Shown in pieces: positions 53,460 through 64,000 of a DNA stretch of 64,000 nt; the first letter of the stretch is position 1; each line of letters starts with the position of its first letter. The notes under the pieces are model-generated. The model made no database searches. It saw nothing but the letters and a program-made list of their open reading frames with translations, and was not told where the DNA came from. Source of the stretch: Absidia repens (lineage: Eukaryota > Mucoromycota > Mucoromycetes > Mucorales > Cunninghamellaceae); the NCBI GenBank assembly GCA_002105175.1, contig MCGE01000003.1:2119001-2183000 (forward strand). The letters are read 5' to 3'. Both the position numbers and the translations under genes were made by a program.

Positions 53460-54153
53460 GAAAGAACACTTACAAAACAGCTACAATAGCGACATTATTG
53501 ATATATGATGGGTCGGAGTATGGTTAATAAAATGGTATATATTATTGAAGCAAACTGGTAGATACTAATACTAAAGATGACGGGTGCATTCCAATAAAGG
53601 ATGTAATGAAGGTGCCATGAGGGCCACGAATGTGATATCTGTAGAATGGTCAACACTTAACTAACAGACAATTGTAAAACTAGAGCTAGTATACTATGCA
53701 TACGATATATGAGAAAGGCCATGAAGGAATATATTTTAATAAAGGACAACAGCGATCAACACTAGCCAACGGATTCATGTTAGCAAAAAAAAAAAAGGAT
53801 TTATTATGCAAAACGTGAGAGAGGCTAATGGAACATATTTCATTGAACAAGTAAAAAGAGGCATATTTTATTCAGATATAGAGACAAGCTAACACTAAAA
53901 TAAGCTAATGGAGGCTCCAAAAAGCCAGCTAATGATGTTCCCAGAATCCTAGATCCAAAATGAAAGGGTTTCCCCATGCATCTTGTAATCCCTGAACTGA
54001 AAACGCTTCTAAACTAGTCCTCACACTAATCAAAGTCCACCATAACCCCATAGGAGCTACAATTGCGAAGAATTAAAGAAGGAAGAGAAAAAGAAAGAGC
54101 GAAAAATAAAAATTGGGAGTAAACAAATATACACGTGGGCGGGATTTGAAATA
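53460..54153 (-). repeat. Dispersed CACGTG-headed repeat, copy E
   Basis: The minus strand carries the head TTTCAAATCCCGCCCACGTG (54133-54153). The core (about 53950-54040) contains TTGATTAGTGTGAGGACTAG, GGGATTACAAGATGCATGG and GGAAACCCTTTCATTTTGG. AATAAAATATG is in the middle, and TAATGTCGCTATTGTAGCTG ends it. It is the most complete and least decayed copy together with C. Confidence 0.8.
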
Positions 54154-54639
54154 CTTCCTGTGACCCTTCACTGCACTGCAGTGCTGACCATTTCCTTGAT
54201 AACCTTTTCATGTCGATGAAAAAATAGTATTCTAGTTCAGGAAAATAAAGGAAGACAAGTTTCACAGTATTTTATTTTATGGACACAAATAAATCGGCAA
54301 TCAGATCTACCATTAATCCAACAACAACAACAAAGTACATGTTAAAATAATAAAAAGAGCTAAACAATACAGTAATATGCACTAACAAAAGACAGCTAAA
54401 AACAAAAATAAAAATAAAATAAAGACATCATGGAACATGAGAAAAAAAAAGAGCTAATTGGGTTTTATTATATCATTCTTGTTTTGACACGTATAATATA
54501 TCTACTAAACGCACGATCCGATTCATCATCATCACCATTCACAGGGTGAGTTGCAAAATAGATTTCAGATACCCACTATGTGTACATAGAATTCAAATAC
54601 ATCAATCAGTTTCTCACTTCCTTTTTTTTTTGTGCATGT

Positions 54640-55200
54640 GCTTTGGTATCCTGCCTGTAAAACAAAAATGGGAACCAGCCCATCCATGCAAAGAATTAGT
54701 GTTGCATAATGTTTAAATCGGTCGTGGTAAATATCGAAAGCCCTCCAAATGTAAATAAAGTTATGGTACCAAGGCCTAATGTTTATAGAAAATAAAAATT
54801 TTCATGAGCGTCGTCCCAAATAAGAGGCTATTTGACTCTACATTAATCTACTGGTGCATTTACTTACTGTGATACGTGACCTTTAGGGTCCAACACCTTT
54901 TCCTTTAAAACCACAAACCAATAACCTCCGCAACCACCATCCCCGCCCCCCCAAAAAAAAGTAAAGAGTGAGAGAGCTGAGGACAAAATATAAAAGGAAT
55001 ACTTACAAGTAAATTGCACGCCAGCCATGCATATAGGCAAGGCCAACATTTGAAGCAGGTTTAATTCAGGATCGGATTGCTCTTGAGGAGTGGATTGTTC
55101 GACAAAGCCAAAGTACTGTTGTAGGTAGATGCTTCAAAGGACGATCGTCTTCGACTGCGTTTGGGACGTCAGATAGGCAGCTTGCCACCACTATTGTTTA
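54640..55200 (-). pseudogene. Decayed SLC45-type (sucrose/H+ symporter-like) transporter relic
   Basis: On the minus strand, a segment near 55010-55120 reads LNLLQMLALPICMAGVQFT, the first-helix signature of SLC45/GPH sugar transporters. In the family it is followed by WTVELAYGTPYL. About 310 bases further on (54656-54700) lies FFAWMGWFPFLFY, another landmark of the same family, normally some 200 or more residues away. Between them are stops and frameshifts and too little DNA. Upstream (55120-55200) a basic SRRRSSFEASTY stretch with a stop also fits the family's N-terminus. So this looks like an internally deleted, inactivated copy. The family match is from memory of its motifs, not a search. 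Confidence 0.55.
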
Positions 55201-55629
55201 GTAACGGTACCTTGACATTGGTCATAGTTTTGCTGCTGAGTCACTATTAAACAATAAAGGGTAAAAAAAAAAAAGCGGGTGTTAAAAAAGCATAATTGAA
55301 AAAAAATGTGCGAAGGTGCAAAGGTGGATCATATGACATAATATTTCCATCATCCTTCCATTACCCCTGACAACACAGTATCATACCATACATAGTCATC
55401 GCCGTATATACATATTCATAGTGTACCCAGCCATAGCATCTCCCATCTCGTTCCCATGTCATTCTATCCTACGTGCAACAGTGCCCGCAAATACAATCCA
55501 AAAAAGGCAAGACAAATGAAACAATGATAACTTTATTATGTAAAAAAGAGAGATTAAAATTGATAAAACGAAGTATAAATACATATAAATTAATAAGCGA
55601 ATGATATAAAAGATAATAATGATAATAAC

Positions 55630-55630
<1 letters not shown>

Positions 55631-55666
<36 letters not shown>
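55631..55666. repeat. (ATA)n microsatellite
   Basis: About 36 bases of TAA/ATA repeat just beyond the methyltransferase stop, within its likely 3' UTR. Confidence 0.85.
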
Positions 55667-55667
<1 letters not shown>

Positions 55668-55679
55668 CTGATAAGTATG

Positions 55680-57332
55680 CTAAAGGGGTTTTTGGACACG
55701 AATAAAGTGGAAGTTGGAGTAGCTTTTGTATTGTTCTAGTTCTTTTTCTGCGGCCACTAGTCGATTTTCAAACAAGTCCTCTTCCGATTTTGTAGAATCG
55801 TCGTCATCACCATCATTTTCACCATTCTTTTCGCCATGCTCACCATAAATCTTGTTGTTGTTATCACCAACGACGGAGGAGGATGATAAGCCAGCCGTGG
55901 CGTCTGGGGCACCAAAATTCCTTGCATGGGTCAGGGCGTAGAGCAAATCATCTCTGAACAACCAACCGAGCCGTCCACCCCAATTGCCAATCGGTAAGGA
56001 GCGATAAAATTCGGTGATATGCTGGTCTGTCAACCCTACCGCATCCTTTGGTAAGACGTCCTTCAACAATCGGGCCAATCTTGGTTTCAACCCTAGCGTC
56101 CGCACCAATTCAATGACTTGCTGATTCAACAGTTCTGTGACGGGGCCCGGGCTATACACCAACATATCCATTTCCATCAGTTCCAAATAGCCGCCTGGTT
56201 TCAATACCCGCCAACAATGACGGACCATTTTACTGTACTGTTCCATGGTCAAAGACACATTCATGAACCGCACATGGCATAAATCTACTGTCGCATCGTC
56301 ATATGGGAAATCCTTGATACAGTTGTGAATCAACAGTTGGCAATTGCTTGGCAAATCCATCGCGATTTCAGGCGGTATCATATTCACATAATCCATCCCA
56401 ATCACTTGCGCCTTGGGGTGCGTCTTGGCGAAATCAATGCTCCAGGAAAGTGGGCCACATCCAATATCCAAAACCCTTTCAATCGTTTGTTCATCCATCG
56501 GTCGTGTAAATTCGCTAGAATATATTCCCGTTCAACCCCCCCGCAAAAAAAAAAAAAAAAAAAAAAAAAAAGGAGTGAATATAGATTGACACTTATAGAT
56601 AATCTTTTGTTGGGTGCTTTTTTCTACTTACCCAGCAAACGCTAACCGAATCAAATCATTTTTTTGTTGCATTCGATCCACATCATCTTCTCGAAGTCCA
56701 AACAATGATACAAGCAATGGTTCGTCATCGTCATCATCATCATCGTCGTCGTCGTTGTTGTTGTTGTGTTCTTCTTTGGTATACATGCTGTTGCGTTTTT
56801 TCCCATGGCCGTGTTTGTCGATATCCTTTAACGATTTCTTGTAATGACTAGCTGTCGTTTCAATCAGAGTAGCCGCTCGTTTCAGTTGTGGATGTTTCTT
56901 TGCTCTAGAAAAAAGGGAGCCTACAAAGTTATTCGGTTTATGTCGTCGTGGTACAGTTGTTGTTGTTGTTGTTGTAGAGTCGTCATGGCAATCAATGGTG
57001 GTGGCCGGGGAAGTGAATGGTGTTGTTGGTATATGATGAGTGGTAAGTGATTTTGTCAATGGTGATGTTCCAGCCCGCTGCTGTTGCTGGGTTCGTTTGG
57101 TAGTAGTGGGTATATCGAGATATTCCGGCATGGGCGGAGGTGCGTTCATTAATAATGAGTTTGTGATGGTCTCCCTATTGTGGCTGCCTTGATCAAGGGA
57201 TTGAGAACGCCGTTTGTATTTGCCACCGGCATTGGATGATTGTTGTCGAGGGTAAAATAAGGACGTGAGAATGTTGGATTGGGGTAACCAGGATTTCCGT
57301 CTTTCTTTGTAATTTTGTTTATGAGAAGTCAT
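55680..57332 (-). CDS. Class I SAM-dependent methyltransferase with disordered N-terminus
   Basis: Two exons (56632-57332, 55680-56514) give 511 residues. The first ~200 residues are basic, Ser/Thr/Gln-rich and disordered, with a poly-Asp run (about 195-205). The methyltransferase fold follows: motif I VLDIGCGPLSWSIDFA near 245, the acidic end of strand 2 in VIGMDYVNM, and then DLCHVRF and HCWRVLKPGGYLELME (motif III-like). The C-terminal part is acidic and charged. Fungal proteins of this layout (relatives of LaeA-like and UbiE-like enzymes) methylate unknown targets. A Gln/Asn-rich N-terminus is common in the Mucorales members. The single intron (56515-56631) holds a 30-base A run on the plus strand. 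Confidence 0.8.
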
Positions 57333-58138
57333 AGGTCCGATAGGTGATAGTAATAAAAAGAAAAAGAGAGAAAGAGAAAGAAAGAAGAAATAAAGAAGAT
57401 ATCAAAAAGGCACAAAATGGAAAAAATAAGACTTTTTGGGGGAGAAAAAGGGTCATGTAATATTAAGGGGACCAGAGTTGGTAAAATCTGTGTCGGAATT
57501 CAATTCCCGCTGACCGGGCCAACGAATCAGGGAATGAAGATTGACAATCGTAGCATAAAAAAGTTGTCATCATGAATTACTCTAATCAAGCCTAGACAAT
57601 TGAAGTGAGTCGTGATCACATGCAATCCGCCTTTTTTCGTTACATACAGTCACTGTAAACCATAGTCGAGTTTTATCCTTTGAAACGAACACCCTTGATA
57701 ATATTATTACTGTTTGACACAAAAAAAGATGAAATTCACTGAGCTACTGTGAAAAGTCATTAATTTCACGTGTCAGTCCACTGTGGACCTTGTTCAAAGA
57801 TCTCCCCCCAAAAAAGTATCCCATATCAAATAGTGACCTGTCCGTGAATGTTTATTGTATTGATATTTTTTTTTCTAATATGATGTGAATAAAAATAAAG
57901 TCAGATAATGCATGTGAATATTTTCAAAGAAAAAAAAAAGGGATCTTTTATTAAGTGTGTGATTTGTTTTTCATGAGAAACTAATATATGATAAGTACAT
58001 GTAAAAGAAAAAGATACAGGGAAACAGAGGAAAAGTATATAAAAACAAAAAAAGTGGGATAATAAAAAAAGGGTAGAATGATAAACTAATGACGTGTGTG
58101 TATGTGTGGGAGGAAGTGGGAAAAAGGGAATGATAAAT
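57333..58138. other. Tandem spacer
   Basis: It contains the methyltransferase promoter, with purine-rich sequence at 57350-57400, and the eIF3e 3' flank. TTCAATTCCCGC at 57498-57509 resembles the repeat-head motif. No gene is seen. Confidence 0.45.
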
Positions 58139-60033
58139 CTATTGAGCAGTAAGTTCGGATTGATTTTCAGCTTGTTCCCTTTTCTTGATCGTGCTTGCAA
58201 GGACTTGAGAGCGGAATGATAATCCTTTGGTACGTTCAATCACTTGTTGATATACAGATGTCACTGGTGGATTCATAATGACAGTGTTCTAAGACGCAAA
58301 AGAAAGTCAGTTAATCCACCATAAATTGGCGTTCTGAACAAAATTTTTACTTACTTCTTCAAAATCGATCTTGGCATCCACGCGAGTATCCCGGATCAAA
58401 TTGACAATCCATTTTTCACCTTCTTCTTGATCCAAATTGAGAGTTTGACACATGTCCCTATTTGTATATTGAAAAAAGAGATAACATTAGTCAACATTGG
58501 ATCCACATGATCTCCTTCGCTCCCCCCCCTTTTTTTTTGACTATACAACTTACTTGATATTGATCTTTTGATGAATTCGGCAATACGTTTCAGAGATAAA
58601 TTGACGAGCATTTTCCATAAAGTCTTCTTCAGTTGCGGCCAGGAAGAAATCATGACTCAAGACATATTCGCATTCCTTGAGCTTTTTCTGGGCACCTTCG
58701 AAATCAAAATTGATATAGAGGGCTTCAATGAATTCAGTCACAGGATCACGGTATTCATAAGATTCTTGCTCGATGATCTTGACCAATTCCTTCATATGAC
58801 TTTTGCGTCGACGGTTAATGATCACAGCTGTCGCCAAATATCGGATGATCCAAGGGCAAGTGGTTTGGATGGTGTTGATATACTGAGGTGTGAAAAACAT
58901 ATCGACAATACCGTCGCGGCCTTTGGGGTGGTTGAAGAAGACGAACAATGACCAGTGAATAAGCCAACTGCGTTGTTGAAGTTGATGAAGTGGTGACGTA
59001 AAGTTCTAAATGGATGATAAAATAATACTTAAGTAGTCGTTCCTTGAAAAATTTCATTTCCTTCTTAACTATCATTACCTTTTGATCAATGATTTCTCGT
59101 AATTTTTGCATTTCCTCCAGAGCAGGATCCCAGTTCCCGGTCAAAATTTCAGCAGCCATTTTACCCCAAGAAGCAGAGAGAATTCGTTCACTATCAGTGG
59201 ACTAAATAGAATGATAATAATAATAGTATGAATAAATGTTCCCTTCCATTTTTTAGCACCCCCCCCAATAATAATAGCTTTACCAATACACGGAAGTGAT
59301 AAAGCATATCAGCGGCACCTCCATAATCGCCGCAGCTGTATTGAAATTGTCCAAATTCGTATAAAATGTTGATCATATCTTCGGTAATCTATTCAGTATC
59401 ACATATATCATAGCGAAAAAAAAAGCGAATGAGTTCATATACATAAAAAATAAAACCATAATATTCCTGTGTCAAGATTTCCTTACGTTGTAGTTTTGTT
59501 TCAAGTATTCTAAGTTTTGACTCTTGTCTTGACGAAGAGCGGCAACCACTTCTGGTTTGTTGAGTACCGCCATGACGTTTTGGACCTTGGCTTGCATATC
59601 CTCAAGTTTCGCCAATACCTTTTCCCTCTTTTCAGTGAATTCTATACACAATAGAAAAAGAGGTTGGTTGTTGAATAAAATAAAAAAAAAAGGGAGTAGG
59701 GGGGTGTATGCGTGTTGCTTTTTAACATACCTTGGGGTACTTGATCAGTTCCGTTAATTTTTTGATAGCGTTCCAAGATAAAGTCGACCATGTTGGAGTT
59801 TTTGAATAATTCGTACAAAGCCTTTTCCAAATCTTCGGCAGCATAAGTCTATAATAGAAGCCGCCATCATACATATAGAGTATTGAAAAACAGTTGGTCA
59901 GTTTGCGTGTCTAACATCAAAAGACGAGAATCCGACTTACTTCGTTTAAATCGACAAATTTGATGAGAGGAAACATCAGATGACGATCCAAGTATGGGAT
60001 CATACGCATAGTCAAGTCATGTTGGGCTGTCAT
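58139..60033 (-). CDS. Translation initiation factor eIF3 subunit e (Int6)
   Basis: Eight exons give 432 residues, close to the family's usual length (about 430-445). The N-terminus ([22 protein letters not shown]) is the conserved eIF3e N-domain. Helical repeats follow. The PCI domain occupies the C-terminal third (about 250-400), including [28 protein letters not shown] and [22 protein letters not shown]. eIF3e is a core subunit of the eIF3 complex that loads the 40S subunit. It is missing from budding yeast but kept in most other fungi. Introns are short. It is followed 226 bases upstream by eL15 on the same strand. Confidence 0.95.
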
Positions 60034-60259
60034 GGTTGGTATGTGAAAGCGTGTTTTGAGTGAATAAAAAAAAAGGAAAAAGGGAAAAAAAGAGTCGCAA
60101 ATCGGCATTTGAAATCCCGTTGCCTTGATCACCGAACATAAGCCACGAACTATTTTTTTTGGGAGACAGGTACAATGATATATATCTTTATTCAAAAAAG
60201 TCAAGTTTAAAGAAAAAAGTAAAGCTAAATAGATAAAAAAATAAAAAAATAAAGCTAAA

Positions 60260-61192
60260 CTAACGGTAACGACGGAGAGAGAGGGTGTTGCGACGCTTCC
60301 AGCTAGCATGACGACCAGAACCACGGGTCTTGGTGAAGAGATGGCCCTTACCCTTACCACGAGACTTCTTACCGATGGCAGTCAGACCACGGGCTTCACG
60401 GCGTTTGTGGACGGCGTCGACGATCCAGTTGATGCGAGGATCACGACGGATGGCCTTGTGAGAGGGATCGACCAAAATCACTTCAAAGTATTTATAGGTA
60501 GCATCTTGATTGATCCAGTAGGAGTTGAGGACACGAAGGTTGGCACACTTGCGACCGACACGTTCTTCAGCAGTGGATTGGAGAGAGCGTTGGTATTTAA
60601 GTTGGTTCACACCTTCATTGACAGGCTTGCCATAAGTAGCACCCTTGGGAGCCATTCTCTTGCGACCACCACGACGGACACGGACACGGTAGATGACGAA
60701 ACCTTGCTTGGCCTTGTATCCCAAACGACGAGCCTTGTCAGGGCGAGAAGGACGAGAAGCACGATGGATCACATTCAATTGTCTAATTCACATAAGAAAA
60801 GAAAAACAAAAAAACACAAATCATAGAAAACAAATTGAATTTGAGATCAAAGATGTGGTAGTGAGGGGATGAGTCACAAGCGTTCAAAAAGGAGTACTAT
60901 TGTTCATTGGATGAAATTAAACTACACTACAAACCAAAGCAACGTATCACTACATTGACTCTGGCCGTAATATAAGTATTCAAGCCTAAATGAATCAATT
61001 GAAAAAAACATAAAGTTCTTTAAAAAAGATTCTAGTACCTATATTCCCAGCATCTCACACGAAGTAAGAAGCGTAACACATCTGATTGTTTCTTTGTTTG
61101 AAGTTCTTCAAGGTATTTGTAAGCTATATGATAATAAAGAGGTTAATATTTGGACTTGTATTTATTAGCGAGTTCAAAAACTTACCACCCAT
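60260..61192 (-). CDS. 60S ribosomal protein eL15
   Basis: Three exons (61186-61192, 61039-61123, 60260-60782) give 204 residues, the same length as yeast L15. The sequence is the expected one: [10 protein letters not shown] start, [63 protein letters not shown] and a basic tail. It binds 28S rRNA early in 60S assembly. The first coding exon holds only seven bases (ATG GGT G), a layout common in fungal ribosomal genes. The second intron is 256 bases long. I found no C/D or H/ACA snoRNA in it by eye. There is no TATA box, but a pyrimidine tract lies just upstream. Confidence 0.97.
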
Positions 61193-61852
61193 GACAGTAA
61201 AATAATTTTGGTAAAGAGAAAGAAGAGTGTTAAAAAAAAAAAAACACTTGGTCCTCAAATGTGACATCGAAATCACTTTCAAGGCCGATGAGATTGTTCA
61301 ATCCCAGCTGCGAAATAAATCGATGCAATAAAATCACTTCTGATTCCTTTTCCCAACACTGATACCCACTGTACATACAATTATGCCTAACCTCACCATC
61401 TACGCCCAAAACAAACTCTTAAACCTTGTCAATAATCACGATTGCTATGATTCCCATAATGGAAGTGTCTATTTTCCTCTCATCATCAACCCGATCAAAA
61501 TCGAAATATATTGTAGCCAAAGACGGAGCATGCCGAGAGTTTATTATCTTCAAAAATATAATAACTATAAAATATATTAAGAGGGAGGGGGTGAAAATGA
61601 TATTAAATGATGAATACTATAAGAGAGATATAATCGAATAAACTAATGATAACTAACAGTATAAGTATAAAAAATAAAAATAAACTAAGTCAAAAAATCT
61701 ATATTAATGGAGTATGTATATGGAAGGTCAGGAAGGAGGAGGGAATATATACCAAGGGATAAATCTTGCCATGACAGAGGAAGAGAGAGACAGCGACAGG
61801 AGAGATGAGAAAAAAAACAAAAAAAAAACAAAACAAAACAGGTAGGGTGTAT
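61193..61852. other. Tandem spacer
   Basis: eL15 promoter (T-rich on its sense strand at 61230-61242) and ERG25 3' flank. Short frames in 61383-61641 are AT-driven. No gene is seen. Confidence 0.5.
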
Positions 61853-62888
61853 CTATTGGCTTTTGGTTTTTTGATTCTTGCCAGCAAGACGTTCTTGCTT
61901 TTGACGTTTACGATAAGCGCGGTACTTCTTGTCGGTGCCAAAGAGGTAGTCCCACCAGCGGAAAGAGGAGGCATAGTTACCGATAAAAGCTTGGTGATGA
62001 TAATCGTGATGTTCAGCGCCAGCCCAGAAGGGAATGATGTTGTGTAAACTCCAAGGGAAATCATAACCGGAATGCGCATCGATGGCTTGGAAGAGACGCA
62101 ACACAATCCACAGCAACATGGTCACCAAATGCAAATGCCAATCCTCATCCCATTTTAAGATCTTGGTAGCAAAGGCATGATAGACGAGAGGACCACCCAC
62201 AGTTCCAAATCCTAGAATCATGGTTTCAACAGGATGCGCATATTCAGCAGCAATACCAAAGGGTGCAGCGTATTCGTGATGGATCTTGTGGACCTTTTTG
62301 TAAAACGGAGGCCAGTGCATGATTCGATGCATGACATAATGAAAGAAGTCTTCAAAGATAAAAAAGATGGCCAGTTGAGGAAGCATTTGTTGCCTAAAAA
62401 CGAAAGATAAGGATAGGTTGTTTAGTATTGTTTTCTTCCTCCAAAAAAACTGGTTTACGGATATCATATCTTACCAAGCGGGGAATGGGGCCGATACCTT
62501 CATACCAAGAAAAGTGGCACCAGGATGGAAGAAAAAGATGAGTGGGCCTTCAAAAAGAAAGTGTGAATAAAGAACCTTTTTCGTGCAGTTCCAATAGTCG
62601 TCAGAAGAGTTTTCCTTTGCCTGAATAAACAAAAGTCAGTATTTTTTGTTTGCTTTCAAGAGTAAATGGCGTATGTATTAAACTTACTTCTTGCAATTTG
62701 TAGCGTCTGAAGTAGGGAATAAAATCACAGATGAGGAAAGGAATAAAACGGCCGAAATAAACAATTTCGTGCATCAAAAAAGCAAAGATACCAGTGACAA
62801 CCAGAGGATTGCGTCCTTCATACATTTGTTCCCATCGTGTTTCCAGCCAGTTTAGCTGATTAGGATCGTATGTCAACGTCGAATTCAT
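61853..62888 (-). CDS. ERG25: Sterol C4-methyl oxidase ERG25
   Basis: Three exons (62688-62888, 62475-62620, 61853-62393) give 295 residues. The fatty-acid-hydroxylase-type histidine boxes are present: HRIMH, HKIHH and HDYHH, which bind the di-iron centre. Membrane helices flank them ([51 protein letters not shown]). The enzyme oxidises the C4 methyl groups of 4,4-dimethylsterols in the ergosterol pathway at the ER. The hydrophilic C-terminus ([10 protein letters not shown]) has no clear KKXX signal. Biased codon use suggests high expression. The start at 62886-62888 gives the usual length. Confidence 0.94.
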
Positions 62889-64000
62889 GACACTCCAAGT
62901 AAAAGGATGAAAGAAAGATGAAAACCCAAAAAAATTACGATAGAGCAAAAAAAAAAAAAAAAAAAAAAAAATTAAATATGGACTTGTATAGAGAAAAAAT
63001 AATGACGGGCCTTTAATTTTGTGTGTTTTTATTGGCGAAAATCGGATCTAGGTACAAAAATGGAGTCTCGGTCCTTCGGGCGCCTTGACAGCTAATCAGA
63101 CCAGCCATATTTTATGCATCAGTCCTCCCATTGACACTGAAGGTAGACACCCCATCTTGATTAAAATGAAATACTGTATAGAGTGTCATTGGTATATTTT
63201 TAATGTCTTTTCATCAGTTATATCAATGAATAGAATTTTTTTATCTCAAAACAAAGAGATATTAAATGAGAAGGGCCTTCTTGTCTAATAATTATATATT
63301 CATTGTACAATGTAGTGTATGTACATCTACTGTATTGCATTACATAGTAGTTATGTAGTGCGTTCACAATATGTTTGATATAAGATCCCAATTTCCACCA
63401 ACGAATGTTATTGCCAGTGCCTTTTTTGTACTCGAATCATAAAACATGATGTCAAAAAGAAAGGGAAAACGCATGTGATACTGTCCCGAGCATATTTTAA
63501 ATCCCGCAGACGCTGATTATTCTCGTTCACGTTGTTCAATCCCAAATCAGTCCACGTCCTACCTTTTTAACATTTGACCGTCAATAACTTTGTTCCTGTA
63601 ACATGTTCCCATCACCATTATCAATTTCAACGATGGGAATATATTTATAATCAACAAATGAGAAAGAAAGAAGAAGCGATTTTAAGATAAATACTTGTTC
63701 TTGGCAGTTTCGACTGGTTGATATGTTTTTGTTAATGTGATTATCAAATAACAGGGCGATATTGGTTAGTTCTCATTTTACCACTTTGTCATAATTTTTA
63801 CTAATAATGGTGATGATATTAAGTGGTATATGGGTGAGAAACAATCGTGTTCACCTATTTCATACTTCTGAATTGGGAGTTTTTTGGCATATCAATCAGA
63901 TGGCCCAAGCGTACAACGCTGGCTTTTGAAGCACCGCTCGATGTCAAAAAAAAAAATGGACTCATTTTGAAATTGAACCGCATCACTGAAAATGAAAAAC
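62889..64000. other. Spacer at right edge
   Basis: It holds the ERG25 promoter (A run at 62945-62970) and unassigned AT-rich DNA. TTTTAAATCCCGCAGACGCTG at 63487-63507 resembles the head of the dispersed repeat but lacks CACGTG and the core. No gene is seen. Confidence 0.45.

Larger units (their letters stand above)
52219..55679. other. 3.4 kb spacer with BiP promoter, repeat E and a transporter relic
   Basis: From right to left it carries the decayed sugar-transporter relic (54640-55200), repeat copy E (53460-54153), a 33-base A run (53100-53132) and the BiP promoter (52219-52500). An ATA microsatellite (55631-55666) is next to the methyltransferase stop. No intact gene is seen. Confidence 0.55.

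Overview
The window is nuclear DNA of a filamentous fungus. Genes are dense and interrupted by many short introns (about 50-150 bases, GTAAG-type donors). Long A or T runs are common in introns and spacers. The proteins (Nim1-type kinase, DH-BAR-SH3 exchange factor, Avt-type transporter, eIF3e, ARB1, BiP ending in HDEL, ERG25) are those of a fungus, and codon use together with the gene set suggests an early-diverging Mucoromycota lineage, probably Mucorales. That placement is inference. I rebuilt nineteen protein-coding genes. For almost all of them I summed the exon lengths and confirmed that the reading frame closes; where a junction is uncertain the entry says so.

Layout, left to right: a Nim1/BRSK-like kinase (minus) is divergent from a monocarboxylate-type MFS transporter (plus). 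After a 2.7 kb spacer comes eIF5A (plus), convergent with a large DH-BAR-SH3 Rho exchange factor (minus). A 3.2 kb spacer leads to a small Yap/Pap1-type bZIP gene (plus). Four minus-strand genes follow: a PLP aminotransferase, a secreted glycoprotein with a Gly/Gln-rich tail, a PROPPIN autophagy protein and a membrane-anchored alpha/beta hydrolase. ARB1 and an Avt3/4-like vacuolar amino-acid transporter follow on plus, then a second MFS transporter on minus. A coiled-coil protein and a LIM-domain-binding (LDB/NLI) regulator are on plus. BiP/Kar2, a SAM methyltransferase, eIF3e, ribosomal protein eL15 and the sterol C4-methyl oxidase ERG25 are on minus. A decayed SLC45-type sugar-transporter relic lies between BiP and the methyltransferase.

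The most unusual observations are two. First, both MFS transporters can only be put in frame by including a two-nucleotide exon (GG). It sits at the same place in both genes, inside a conserved Trp-Gly pair, flanked by good splice sites. Skipping it gives a premature stop 15-19 codons later in each gene. Second, five dispersed copies of a roughly 0.6-0.75 kb non-coding element lie in spacers only. Each has a conserved head ending in CCCGCCCACGTG (one copy slightly degenerate), a pyrimidine-rich tract, a conserved core and several AATAAA-like signals. They look like a transcription-unit-like repeat, solo LTR or non-autonomous mobile element family.

The genes do not form one pathway. Several are growth and translation housekeeping genes (eIF5A, ARB1, eIF3e, eL15, BiP, ERG25). 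Others concern polarity and membrane traffic (kinase, Rho exchange factor, PROPPIN) and nutrient transport (two MFS transporters, Avt, the sugar-transporter relic).
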